Of a stretch of 32,739 nt of DNA, positions 24,467 to 32,383 are shown piece after piece. Location: NCBI GenBank assembly GCA_013289605.1, contig JABCZS010000017.1, positions 1 through 32,739 on the forward strand, read 5' to 3'. The stretch's first letter is position 1. Each line of letters opens with the position of its first letter. The notes beneath the pieces are model-generated. The model saw only the letters and a list, made by a program, of their open reading frames with translations. It had not been told where the DNA came from and did no database searches. Source of the stretch: Gammaproteobacteria bacterium. Lineage in GTDB: Bacteria; Pseudomonadota; Gammaproteobacteria; JABCZS01. The translations under genes and the position numbers were made by a program.

Positions 24467-25429
24467 CTAATCTAGCGCACCTTTGTTGTTTAGGAAAGCT
24501 TCAGGTTGATAGCCTCGGCTTAACGCTTTATCGATATTCATGACAAAGCCATTTTTGCTGATACCATTTAGGTTTTCTAGGCAAAGCCCAAAGTCTCTTT
24601 TACATAAAGCTGAAATGCCGCTGCCTAACAGCGCAAGAGGAGCTACTAACGGGTACGGAATCGTCAGAAAGCGACGGCGTAAAGCTGGGGGATTAATCAA
24701 TTCAGCCAAATCATTAAGCACATAAGACGTGGGATCGCACACATTAAAAATTTCTTTACCCGAGTGATTCAGACTTAAATCTATCATCGCATTACAAAGA
24801 TTGTGGACATGCACGAGCGCAACACGCGCATGTTTATTGCCAACGATAGGGACAATTTTGCGTTGCAATAATTTAAATAATAGGGCAGCTCCTGAGCGTG
24901 CATTTTGTCCAGGTCCGTAAATAAGCGGGGGACGTACTATCGTAATCGGCAATTGCGCGGGAGCCTGTTCTAATAGCATTTGTTCTGCTAAAGCTTTACT
25001 TAAACCATAATACGTTTCAGGATCAGGAATCGTATCCTCAGTGATCGGATGCTGCACGCTGCCGCGCGCGCCCACTGCGGAAATGCTGCTGACAAAAATA
25101 AAATGTGCGGCTTTTTTATCGACGGCGGCCTGTAATAAACTGCGTGTGCCGGCCACATTGGCCTTGATATATGCACGTTGATGCGTATGTACAGAACCTG
25201 TGATCGCTGCGCAATGAAAAATAGCACTGTGTTCGGGGATATCACGCAACAGAGCAGGATCAAATAAAGATCCGGTAATAATTTTAACTGGAACGTTAGC
25301 AAAAAGTGTTTTAGCTTTTTCTTCATCGCGGGTAATAATACTGACCTCAAATCCACGGCGGAGCAAGATGCTTGTGACATGACGTCCTAAAAACCCCGTG
25401 GCTCCAGTGACTACAGCTGATTTATACAT
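24467..25429 (-). CDS. Extended SDR-family NAD(P)-dependent reductase/epimerase (1)
   Basis: A 320-residue extended short-chain dehydrogenase. The dinucleotide fold starts VVTGATGFLGRHV (GxxGxxG, 9-15). The active site has Ser115 region FVSSISAVGA and YGLSK (Tyr141-Lys145). The overall pattern, including VRPPLIYGPGQNARSG, is that of the dihydroflavonol-reductase/3-beta-HSD/sugar-epimerase group. Substrate is unknown; reduction or oxidation of a carbonyl next to a chain end is the general chemistry. It overlaps the second SDR gene by 8 bases (start inside the upstream stop region), so the two are coupled. Confidence 0.8.
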   Translation of the reverse strand: MYKSAVVTGATGFLGRHVTSILLRRGFEVSIITRDEEKAKTLFANVPVKIITGSLFDPALLRDIPEHSAIFHCAAITGSVHTHQRAYIKANVAGTRSLLQAAVDKKAAHFIFVSSISAVGARGSVQHPITEDTIPDPETYYGLSKALAEQMLLEQAPAQLPITIVRPPLIYGPGQNARSGAALLFKLLQRKIVPIVGNKHARVALVHVHNLCNAMIDLSLNHSGKEIFNVCDPTSYVLNDLAELINPPALRRRFLTIPYPLVAPLALLGSGISALCKRDFGLCLENLNGISKNGFVMNIDKALSRGYQPEAFLNNKGALD

Positions 25430-26474
25430 GGTTGTTCTCTCTCATCCAATATAACGTATCTTGTATCGTTTTTTCTAATGAATAATTCGGTGCCCATCCT
25501 AAGGTTTGTAAGCGCTGATTACTGTAATAGCGGTATTTAAAGGCTTTAGTCATGCCTTCTTTAGACAACGGAAAAGTGGCGGGCAAAATAAATTCTAATA
25601 AAGAAAATAATAGTGCAAAGCTCCCGCCTAATGTTTGGGGAATTTCCCATAACTTGAGGTGACGCTTAGTGTGTTTGGCAATCTTTTGTAATAAATTCTT
25701 GTGAGTAATATTATTTGCTACCAATAAATATTTTCCCTCGGATTTCCCATGCGCTAAGGCAATTAGGCCAGTTGCGACATCTCTGACATCAATATAGTTT
25801 GATCCACCCTCCGGGATTAACGCCCAGTTGCGTTTGAGTGCCGTGTGAAACGGCAATTGATTTGCAAAACAACAATAGCCTGGCCCCATGAGTAAACCGG
25901 GAGCAGCAACGGCGACTTGTAACGTGTCAGTGCCTTGCGCGAGAACCATTTGTTCTGCGTGATATTTACTTAATCCATAATGACAATACGTTTCCTTTTG
26001 CCAATCATTTTCACAACTTTCATTCGCAAGTTTTTCTGTATCGGGATGATTAATACAGCCTAATGTGGCAATAGAGGACACGTAAATCAATTTTTTTACT
26101 TTTGCCTGTTTTGCTGAAGTAAGAATATTTTGTATGCCTGTCACATTAACGGCCTGCAACAACGCTTTATTTTTTCTGCCGTAAGCGATGGCGGCAGCCA
26201 GTATAAATACGGTATCGACATCTTGCAGTAAGTCTGCGCAATCTGTAGCTTTTGTAATATCCACATTCAGACACAATTGCACGCAAGGCGCAGCAAAATC
26301 TTTGGGATACATCAACGCGTTGGTGTGCGAGGTTTTATCTATCACTTTGATGTGGATGTCGGTCTCATCTGGCCGATGTTTTTCAAGTAGAGTATGGACC
26401 AGATGTTGGCCCAAAAAACCACAACCGCCGATAACTGCGTAAGAGACTTTGTTCATAGGATTAAGTGGATTCAT
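25422..26474 (-). CDS. Extended SDR-family NAD(P)-dependent reductase (2), 3-beta-HSD-like
   Basis: A 350-residue SDR of the same broad group. The fold begins YAVIGGCGFLGQHL, with FVSS-type YVSSIATLGC and the catalytic YGLSK (Tyr166-Lys170). Asp46 in KVIDKT suggests a preference for NAD, since the residue at the end of the second strand is acidic. The C-terminal hydrophobic stretch (SFALLFSLLEFILPATF) may associate with membrane or substrate. The start could be 26474 or the Met at 26456. First gene of the leftward cluster, divergent from the aminotransferase across 83 bases. Confidence 0.77.
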   Translation of the reverse strand: MNPLNPMNKVSYAVIGGCGFLGQHLVHTLLEKHRPDETDIHIKVIDKTSHTNALMYPKDFAAPCVQLCLNVDITKATDCADLLQDVDTVFILAAAIAYGRKNKALLQAVNVTGIQNILTSAKQAKVKKLIYVSSIATLGCINHPDTEKLANESCENDWQKETYCHYGLSKYHAEQMVLAQGTDTLQVAVAAPGLLMGPGYCCFANQLPFHTALKRNWALIPEGGSNYIDVRDVATGLIALAHGKSEGKYLLVANNITHKNLLQKIAKHTKRHLKLWEIPQTLGGSFALLFSLLEFILPATFPLSKEGMTKAFKYRYYSNQRLQTLGWAPNYSLEKTIQDTLYWMRENNHV

Positions 26475-26557
26475 TACTTATTATACCTATTATATAGCAA
26501 GATGCGAAGCATTTTGAAGTATAATTGATATAGCCTATAACAAGGAAGGGGTGCATT

Positions 26558-27907
26558 ATGTTGCTATTACCTAATGGTGAATCCGCAGGGATGATGGATC
26601 CCATTATTTTACTGATGCTTTGGGCCGAGCATTTAGACGTAAGCTTGCGTGCAGGCATGGGCAAGCCCACCTATCCTATCAATCCCCATGTGGTAGCCAG
26701 TGCCGCACATTATTGGGAAGATTTGGCTGCGCGATCCCAGAGGATTGCCCCACTACTGACTAGCGAACAAACTGCTGAAACTGAACAACGCATTATTGAT
26801 GCCCATTTAGCGATAGATTATGGTGCGCCAGAAGGCGATCAATCTGCGCGGGCCATTATGGCGCAAGCGTTCTCGCGTTGGTATCAGTGTGACATTAATG
26901 CTGAAGACGTGTTATTTACCACGGGCGGTTTAGGCGGATTATTTTGTGTGTTTGAATATTTACGCCGTAAATATTTACACAGCCGCATCCTCACGCCTTT
27001 TCCTCATTATCCTTATTATGCAATAGGCAATCATTTATTTCCTATTCCCGTGATGGAAAATCCAGGTTATCGTTTAACCGCGTCTTTATTAAAAGACAGT
27101 ATTGAGCAAGCGTTACACGCGCAAAAATTTGATCATGAAGCAATACATGCGGTGGTGTTATGTTATCCAAATAATCCTTTAGGTACAGTGTTGCGAAAAA
27201 AAGAATGGGAAGACATCGCAACAGTGCTAGAGTTGCTTCCAGAGGCCGTGATCATTTTAGATGAAGCCTACGCAGAACTGGATTACACGAGCGATGGCAC
27301 GTCGCTGTTTGCTGTTGCGCCTCAATTAAGGGATCGTATCGTTTTAATGCGTTCCGGCACCAAAGGTTTATCAGCAGCAGGTGAGCGCTTAGCGGTTTTG
27401 GTGTGTCAAAATAAAACCATTATGGCACGCTTACTTGAAATTAATTCCACGATCAGTTTGCATCCGCCACGGCATTTACAAAGGGCTTTTGCCGTCGCGA
27501 TGCATGCTTGGAGCGCAGAGGATAAACAAAAATTAAGCGCATTTTATCAAGTGCAAGTGGTTTATGCTCAACAACGCTTGCGCGCCATGCACGCACATTT
27601 ACCCGATCCCAATTATCAGATTGAAGGATCCTTTTATGTGATGGCAAATTTAAAAGCGCTATTAGGAACGCCCATGTCACACCTAGCCAAATGCGTCTTT
27701 ACCGATCCACCGCAAGTCATCAACACCGATGAAGATTTAGTGTATTCATTATTATTCGACGATAAAATTATGCTCGCACCAGGATCATATTTTGGATTAG
27801 ATCCGAGTTTAGGTTATGTGCGGATCACCTGTAGCATGGGCGAGCGGGATTTGGGGAGGATATTTGATGTGATAGAGGGGCGGTTGCGGAATAACGAATC
27901 CCCATGA
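26558..27907 (+). CDS. Fold-type I pyridoxal-phosphate aminotransferase
   Basis: A 449-residue class I/II aminotransferase. PLP lysine is Lys269 in SGTKGLSAAGERL (SxxK-x5-GxR). CYPNNPLGT supplies the cofactor-binding Asn (about 205) and DEAYAEL the Asp (235) and Tyr (238). The sequence TTGGLGGLF near residue 121-129 is the phosphate-binding turn. It is long for the family because of about 40 extra N-terminal residues. AAGGAAGGGG precedes the ATG. Its partner cluster runs the other way, and the shared 83-base gap makes co-regulation likely. Amino-acid versus amino-sugar substrate cannot be told; the keto product of the synthase is a natural candidate. Confidence 0.85.
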   Translation: MLLLPNGESAGMMDPIILLMLWAEHLDVSLRAGMGKPTYPINPHVVASAAHYWEDLAARSQRIAPLLTSEQTAETEQRIIDAHLAIDYGAPEGDQSARAIMAQAFSRWYQCDINAEDVLFTTGGLGGLFCVFEYLRRKYLHSRILTPFPHYPYYAIGNHLFPIPVMENPGYRLTASLLKDSIEQALHAQKFDHEAIHAVVLCYPNNPLGTVLRKKEWEDIATVLELLPEAVIILDEAYAELDYTSDGTSLFAVAPQLRDRIVLMRSGTKGLSAAGERLAVLVCQNKTIMARLLEINSTISLHPPRHLQRAFAVAMHAWSAEDKQKLSAFYQVQVVYAQQRLRAMHAHLPDPNYQIEGSFYVMANLKALLGTPMSHLAKCVFTDPPQVINTDEDLVYSLLFDDKIMLAPGSYFGLDPSLGYVRITCSMGERDLGRIFDVIEGRLRNNESP

Positions 27908-27914
27908 ATTAAAT

Positions 27915-28015
27915 CAGGACTTACGAAAAATGCGGCTGTAAGGATGTTTTTTGGCGATTTTGCGACAGCCATGAGCAAAAAAACATCCTGACAGCCGCAT
28001 TTTTCGTAAGTCCTA
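27915..28015 (+). mobile_element. MITE-like palindromic element, copy C (complete)
   Basis: A complete copy in the same orientation as copy A, differing from it at two bases. TAAAT flanks both ends (27910-27914 and 28016-28020), a 5-bp target duplication. It lies 7 bases after the aminotransferase stop, at the edge of the cluster. Confidence 0.88.
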
Positions 28016-28083
28016 TAAATGACTTGCAAACAGCTGGATTGCAGCCCAACTCTATTTATGATAACTTCGAGGTTTGGGCATTT

Positions 28084-28818
28084 ATGGACAGTCAAATGAA
28101 AAAAGTCTTGGGGATCAGCATCATAGTGTATTTCACCTCGACGTGGGCCCTAGCCTCCGATCAGGCCGAAATGTTGATGTCTAAACATATAGAAGCCAGT
28201 GGCGGAGCCCAGGCGCTTCAGAATATGCAATCCATTACTCGCCAGGGCAATATAGTTTTTTACGAACATGACAATGAAATAGGTCGTTTTTGCTACCGGA
28301 CTGATTTAGTTTATCCCACAAAAGTACGCGAACAACTTAAAAGTGATGTCATTTTTCATGAAAGAGGCACAGATGGCGTATTGTTTTGGTTATGGGAGGG
28401 TTCACAGTATGCATACACTGAAGATCAGGATATAAAAGATCACATGCTAGACACCGCAAATCGTGCTAATCGTGAAATGCTTTGGGTCATACAAGAATCT
28501 GAAAATTATAGACTAATGCCTTCCCCACCTGGATGGGCCCCGGATAACAGTTTATGCATACAGGGAATCAATTCAAATCAACCGAACTACTGTTTTGATG
28601 AAACCACAGGATTAATAAATGTTATCGGAAATTTGGCTGAGTACCGGTGGGTGGGTGCTTGGACGCAGGTGGGAACGGTTAAGATCCCCTTTCAACTCAA
28701 ACATTATGTCAATGGCGAGCTGATGTATAGTATTCAATTAGATGTTGCTGAGCTTGATCATACCATTTTGGATGATCAATTTATAAAGCCTGATGCGATG
28801 CAGCTGTTTTGTGGCTAA
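28084..28818 (+). CDS. LolA-like periplasmic protein
   Basis: About 244 residues from the ATG at 28084 (an ATG at 28096 would give MKKVLGISIIVYFTSTWALA directly). Upstream in-frame codons run into MITE copy C and are not credible. The signal peptide is cut near ALA-SDQ. The mature start AEMLMSKHIEASGGAQALQN, followed by MQSITRQGNIVF, is typical of outer-membrane lipoprotein-sorting-like proteins with the LolA/LolB fold. Beta strands follow (PTKVREQL, GVLFWLWEG, KIPFQLKHYVNG). The protein probably binds a lipid or an outer-membrane component in the periplasm; it is not the housekeeping lolA. It converges on the kinase-like gene with a 10-base gap. Confidence 0.72.
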   Translation: MDSQMKKVLGISIIVYFTSTWALASDQAEMLMSKHIEASGGAQALQNMQSITRQGNIVFYEHDNEIGRFCYRTDLVYPTKVREQLKSDVIFHERGTDGVLFWLWEGSQYAYTEDQDIKDHMLDTANRANREMLWVIQESENYRLMPSPPGWAPDNSLCIQGINSNQPNYCFDETTGLINVIGNLAEYRWVGAWTQVGTVKIPFQLKHYVNGELMYSIQLDVAELDHTILDDQFIKPDAMQLFCG

Positions 28819-28828
28819 TCATTATCTT

Positions 28829-29386
28829 TCAAAAAAGATAACTTTCCAAGATCTTTAATCTAGCCGAAGGTGAGCCACAAATTTCAATGATTCTGGGATG
28901 ATTAAAGCGCGGGAAGATATCACAATGATCGTCACGATAAATTCGCTTGAAGCATTTGTCGGCAGCCCTACGGTAAGCAGGATTTTCTTCTGTATACTCG
29001 ATAGGATGCGCTTTGGTAATCGGTAAAAATACAATTAAATCTAACGTATCCAACGCTTCTTTTACCTCGGGAAATAACTCAGAAACTTCACTGTCGTTAA
29101 TATTAATATCCTCTACTCCCAGTAAAACCATCGCGTAGGCAATAAAATCCACAGGACATCTATCAAAAATAATATTGTCTTTATTTTCCATCAGTTGCTC
29201 ACTGCTGCAGTGGAGTTGTTCGAGTAAACTCTCAAGGCTAGGTTCTAAGGACAACTCAACCTCTTTTTCCTCTTGTAATAAATAATAAGGTTCTAGCGGT
29301 GATTGATATTCAGGATGATGCTTTAAAAAATCGGCTATTAATGTGCTTTTACCTATGTAATGAGTCCCGGAAATTGCTATACGCAT
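28829..29386 (-). CDS. P-loop kinase-like ATPase (AAA_28/NadR-type)
   Basis: A 185-residue P-loop protein. Walker A is GTHYIGKST at residues 7-15. IIFDRCPVDFIAYAM supplies the DR-x-x-x-D motif of deoxynucleoside- and nicotinamide-riboside-type kinases (NadR C-terminal domain family). VFLPITKA and ADKCFKRIYRD fit the Walker-B-distal and lid regions, with an Arg-rich lid (YRRAADKCFKRIYR). Function unknown; phosphorylation of a small nucleoside or nucleotide is a reasonable guess. The gene is bounded by a convergent neighbour and, upstream, by the long hairpin region. Confidence 0.7.
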   Translation of the reverse strand: MRIAISGTHYIGKSTLIADFLKHHPEYQSPLEPYYLLQEEKEVELSLEPSLESLLEQLHCSSEQLMENKDNIIFDRCPVDFIAYAMVLLGVEDININDSEVSELFPEVKEALDTLDLIVFLPITKAHPIEYTEENPAYRRAADKCFKRIYRDDHCDIFPRFNHPRIIEICGSPSARLKILESYLF

Positions 29387-29500
29387 AATGTTAACCTTTT
29401 AAAAATACCTAAACCTTTCCCACCCCTGCCAATTCTGTCCTATGCTATTGATATTATAGATATAATTTGACAGTCTTTAAATGGGCTATTCAAAGTTATC

Positions 29501-29569
29501 AGTGATAGATCCCCATTCTATAGCTCAACTTATGGCATATTATGAGCTATAGAATGAGGAACTATCACT
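29501..29569. repeat. 27-bp inverted repeat with 15-base loop
   Basis: The arms 29501-29527 and 29543-29569 (beginning AGTGATAG and ending CTATCACT; inner core ATTCTATAGCTCA perfect) pair with two mismatches. The loop is 29528-29542. No coding potential. It could be an mRNA hairpin in the leader, a transcription attenuator or a miniature palindromic element. Confidence 0.8.
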
Positions 29570-29582
29570 CATTTTAAAAAAG

Positions 29583-29663
29583 TGTAATATAATTACATTT
29601 TTCACTTGTAAAAACTGTAATTATATTACACTTTTTAATTGTAAAAACTGTAATATAATTACT
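29583..29663. repeat. Three 15-bp operator-like repeats at an exact 33-bp spacing
   Basis: TGTAATATAATTACA (29583-29597), its reverse complement TGTAATTATATTACA (29616-29630), and TGTAATATAATTAC (29649-29662, final A replaced by T) start exactly 33 bases apart. The spacers also repeat (a T-rich run, then CTTGTAAAAAC or ATTGTAAAAAC). The block ends 21 bases before the ATG of the DUF4143 ATPase, with TATGCT as a possible -10 just after it. The pattern suggests a DNA-binding protein that occupies the same helix face (about three turns), such as the ATPase's own operator. Confidence 0.85.
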
Positions 29664-29683
29664 TTTTATGCTACATTTAGCGC

Positions 29684-31021
29684 ATGAAAAGACATTTAAT
29701 GACCCATTTACTGCGATGGCGGGACAACCTAAGGCGTAAGCCCTTAATCTTAAGAGGGGTGCGTCAGACAGGTAAGTCTTACCTACTGGAGGCCTTTGGC
29801 CAAGAATTTTTTCGTAAGTACTATGTTATTAATTTTGAAAAAGAAGCCTGGGCGCGTGCTCTATTTGAAGGAGATCTTGACCCCCGATATATTATTAATG
29901 AATTACGCTTTGCTTTGAAAGCAGACATTAATATCACTCAAGATTTAGTGATTTTCGATGAGATCCAGGCGTGTCCTAGAGCCTTAACCAGTTTGAAATA
30001 TTTCTGTGAAGACTTGCCTGAGCTTGCCCTATGTTGTGCAGGATCATTATTGGGTCTGCATTTAAATGAATCCTCTTATCCTGTTGGCAAAGTAGATATG
30101 ATGCATCTTCATCCCATGACTTTTTCTGAATTTTTAACGGGAATTGGAGATGATTATGCAGCAGAGTATTTCAATAATATTACGCTGCATTCAAAAATAT
30201 CAGAGCCTATGCATCAACAATTATGGGAGCGTTTAAAACATTATTTTGTGACCGGTGGATTACCCGAAATCATAAACTTTTTTTCTGAAGATCCGATAGA
30301 TTTGTATCGGACTACAAAGAACGTGCGTCATAAACAAGAGGAGTTAATTAACGCGTATTACGCCGACATTGCAAAGCATGCTGGAAAAGTAAATGCCATG
30401 CATATTGATAGAACCTGGCGAGCCGTGCCGAATCAATTATTTGCAAATCAAGACAGTAGTACAGGTCGCTTTAGATTTAAAGGCATTATTCCTAATGTTG
30501 AGCGTTACTCTCAATTAGTGAATGTCATTGATTGGTTGACATCAGCAGAATTAATTAACAAAATACCAATTATTGGATCTGTGCAATTGCCACTTGGCGT
30601 TTATAGTAAAGAAAATATTTTTAAAGTATTTATGTTTGATATTGGAATTTTAGGTTCAATGGGCGCACTTGCACCCCAAACACTGCTTGATTACAAATTT
30701 GGTACTTATAAGGGATATTTTGCAGAAAATTTTGTAGCACAGCAATTGGCTGTGAAAAATTACAAAAAAATATATAGTTGGCAAGAAGATCGCAGCGAAA
30801 TTGAGTTTTTACTCGATCATGAGGGTGAAATCATTCCTATTGAAGTTAAGTCAGGTGCCGTGGTTCACGCTAAAAGTTTAAGAAAATATATCGATAAATA
30901 TCATCCCAAAAAAAGTATTATTTTTTCTGGGAATAATATGCAAGTAAATCCTAGGCTAAACATTTACCACTTCCCATTATATTTAGCCGAAAAAGCAATG
31001 GAATTGTTATTTCCTCAATAA
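29684..31021 (+). CDS. AAA_14/DUF4143 ATP-binding protein
   Basis: A 445-residue protein of the AAA_14-DUF4143 family. Walker A is LILRGVRQTGKSYL (Gly25 to Ser32), and Walker B is LVIFDEIQACP (Asp92, Glu93). LCCAGSLLGLHL and HLHPMTFSEFL follow as sensor motifs. The C-terminal domain (residues about 180-445) carries the DUF4143 pattern and ends with EIEFLLDHEGEIIPIEVKSG, a PD-(D/E)xK-nuclease-like motif (Glu, then ExK). The family is abundant in accessory regions; its biological role is unknown, and ties to defence or toxin-antitoxin-like behaviour are speculation. The gene seems to have its own control region, and a ribosome site is not evident, so translation may be leaderless. Confidence 0.82.
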   Translation: MKRHLMTHLLRWRDNLRRKPLILRGVRQTGKSYLLEAFGQEFFRKYYVINFEKEAWARALFEGDLDPRYIINELRFALKADINITQDLVIFDEIQACPRALTSLKYFCEDLPELALCCAGSLLGLHLNESSYPVGKVDMMHLHPMTFSEFLTGIGDDYAAEYFNNITLHSKISEPMHQQLWERLKHYFVTGGLPEIINFFSEDPIDLYRTTKNVRHKQEELINAYYADIAKHAGKVNAMHIDRTWRAVPNQLFANQDSSTGRFRFKGIIPNVERYSQLVNVIDWLTSAELINKIPIIGSVQLPLGVYSKENIFKVFMFDIGILGSMGALAPQTLLDYKFGTYKGYFAENFVAQQLAVKNYKKIYSWQEDRSEIEFLLDHEGEIIPIEVKSGAVVHAKSLRKYIDKYHPKKSIIFSGNNMQVNPRLNIYHFPLYLAEKAMELLFPQ

Positions 31022-31055
31022 CGATTTTTGTAGGCAGTTAATGTGCTTGCAGACT

Positions 31056-31982
31056 CTACATCTTCATTCTATTGTTAAGTTCACTATTGATGGTAGAGAC
31101 AGTCGCGTTCAATTCATCAGGCAGTATATTTTTTGTTTCCGGAATAGTCAGTCGTAAATTTTGAATGTAAACAGACACCCATGAAAGACTTCTATACAAT
31201 TTATTCTGGGTGTTGTTGAACAAGCCATTTTCATGATTATATTCATCACATAAGTGGGCCTCTGGGGTATTATCGATGCCTTTAATCACTTCTGCTACCG
31301 CTGTGGCATTATTTTTGATGATTTCACTCTCCCTATCGGGGCCGTTGACGATGACATAACTATGGGAATTATGCGTTGGGGTAAAAAAGCCATAGAGTGT
31401 CACGGACATGATTTTAGTCGAGTTATTAAGCCACGCTTTTAAATACGCGCCCGCAGCGATTTTGGAGTATTCACCGCAATTGACATCCATCGCACCTTTT
31501 TGATCTTTAATTTTTTGATATTCTTCTTTTGTGGTAGCGACACTATTTTTAAAGTGTAAATCAGCAAAATTGTTGCGGAGTGCATCATTGACTTCTTGCG
31601 TAAACGTCCCGCTCTTCTTACTTGATGCAATAGCTGGAGCAATTCTTTCAGCAATACGCCTATTCTGAGCATGGGTCTTCTCTTTTATCTTTTCGCGATA
31701 GAGGGGCAGCGGCGGATTGTATCCTAAATAAGAGTTTTGGTTTTCATACGGTACTGGGGCTTGATAGAGTAGGATCCCTGCTGGGTTGATGTCGTAAAAA
31801 TAGCCATTAGGATGGGGTTTATTATGAGCGTGGCTAAAAAAATTAGCGCTATTTTTGCAAATGAAAGCCAGATCATTTTCGGGTTCTTCTTGGCGATGCG
31901 CGGCTAAAGCAGTGTTGAGGATACTCAAAAAATAAACTGCAAGCGTGAATAAATGCTTAATATTGCCACGTCTAACCTTCAT
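31056..31982 (-). CDS. Secreted protein with possible Cys-His-Asp hydrolase triad
   Basis: A 308-residue protein with a signal peptide (LFTLAVYFLSILNTALAA, cut near residue 28). I do not recognise the family. The visible hint is MDVNCGEYSKIAAGAYLKAW, where Cys169 followed by Gly-Glu lies at the start of a helix; HNSHSYVIVNGPD with His207 at a strand; and HLCDEYNHENG with Asp246. The order Cys-helix, His-strand, Asp matches papain/transglutaminase-like proteases and amidases. The N-terminal third (about 30-130) is Pro- and Asn-rich, and the C-terminal third is polar. AAAGG precedes the ATG. In this lineage such proteins are sometimes secreted effectors, but that is not shown here. Confidence 0.6.
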   Translation of the reverse strand: MKVRRGNIKHLFTLAVYFLSILNTALAAHRQEEPENDLAFICKNSANFFSHAHNKPHPNGYFYDINPAGILLYQAPVPYENQNSYLGYNPPLPLYREKIKEKTHAQNRRIAERIAPAIASSKKSGTFTQEVNDALRNNFADLHFKNSVATTKEEYQKIKDQKGAMDVNCGEYSKIAAGAYLKAWLNNSTKIMSVTLYGFFTPTHNSHSYVIVNGPDRESEIIKNNATAVAEVIKGIDNTPEAHLCDEYNHENGLFNNTQNKLYRSLSWVSVYIQNLRLTIPETKNILPDELNATVSTINSELNNRMKM

Positions 31983-32056
31983 AACAGGCCTTTATTGATG
32001 TAAGATAAGCAATATAGTATATTTTAGCAAGTTGCCTGTCAATTATTTGCTAATAT

Positions 32057-32091
32057 TTGACATATGTACGGTAATGCCGTACTAGTATAAT
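32057..32091 (+). promoter_or_regulatory. Promoter/operator of the yefM-yoeB locus
   Basis: A TATAAT box at 32086-32091 precedes the ribosome site by 8 bases. The palindrome GTACGG-TAATG-CCGTAC (32066-32082) lies just upstream and is the likely operator, since YefM antitoxins autorepress from such sites. TTGACA at 32057-32062 is 23 bases from the TATAAT box, too far to be its -35, so the exact promoter is uncertain. Confidence 0.55.
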
Positions 32092-32110
32092 ACCCTTCAA
32101 GGAGGCACTT

Positions 32111-32383
32111 ATGACCACAGTTAGTGTGCATCAGTTTCGAGATAATCTTCGCCAATATGCTGATTTGGCTACGAAAAACCATGAGCCCGTTACCGTTACG
32201 CGGCGTAATGGCGGTGATTTTGTGGTGGTCAGCATGGATGATTGGCTTAGCCTTGAGGAAACACTTTATGTACTCCAAAATAAATCGCTCATGGAGCAAA
32301 TCGTAGCCTCTATAAAAACGCATAATAAAGGTAAGGGACGACTTTTATCTCAAAAGGAATTAGATGAGATCAATCGTATTTGA
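32111..32383 (+). CDS. yefM: Antitoxin of the YefM/Phd family
   Basis: A 90-residue antitoxin that binds DNA through its N-terminal half and the toxin through its C-terminal half. VSVHQFRDNLRQYADLATKN is the conserved Phd/YefM start, and EPVTVTRRNGGDFVVVSMDDW the core strand region. The C-terminal LLSQKELDEINRI contacts the toxin in relatives. AAGGAGG lies 6 bases before the ATG, and a palindromic operator is present. Its last 20 bases overlap the start of the toxin frame. Confidence 0.93.
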   Translation: MTTVSVHQFRDNLRQYADLATKNHEPVTVTRRNGGDFVVVSMDDWLSLEETLYVLQNKSLMEQIVASIKTHNKGKGRLLSQKELDEINRI

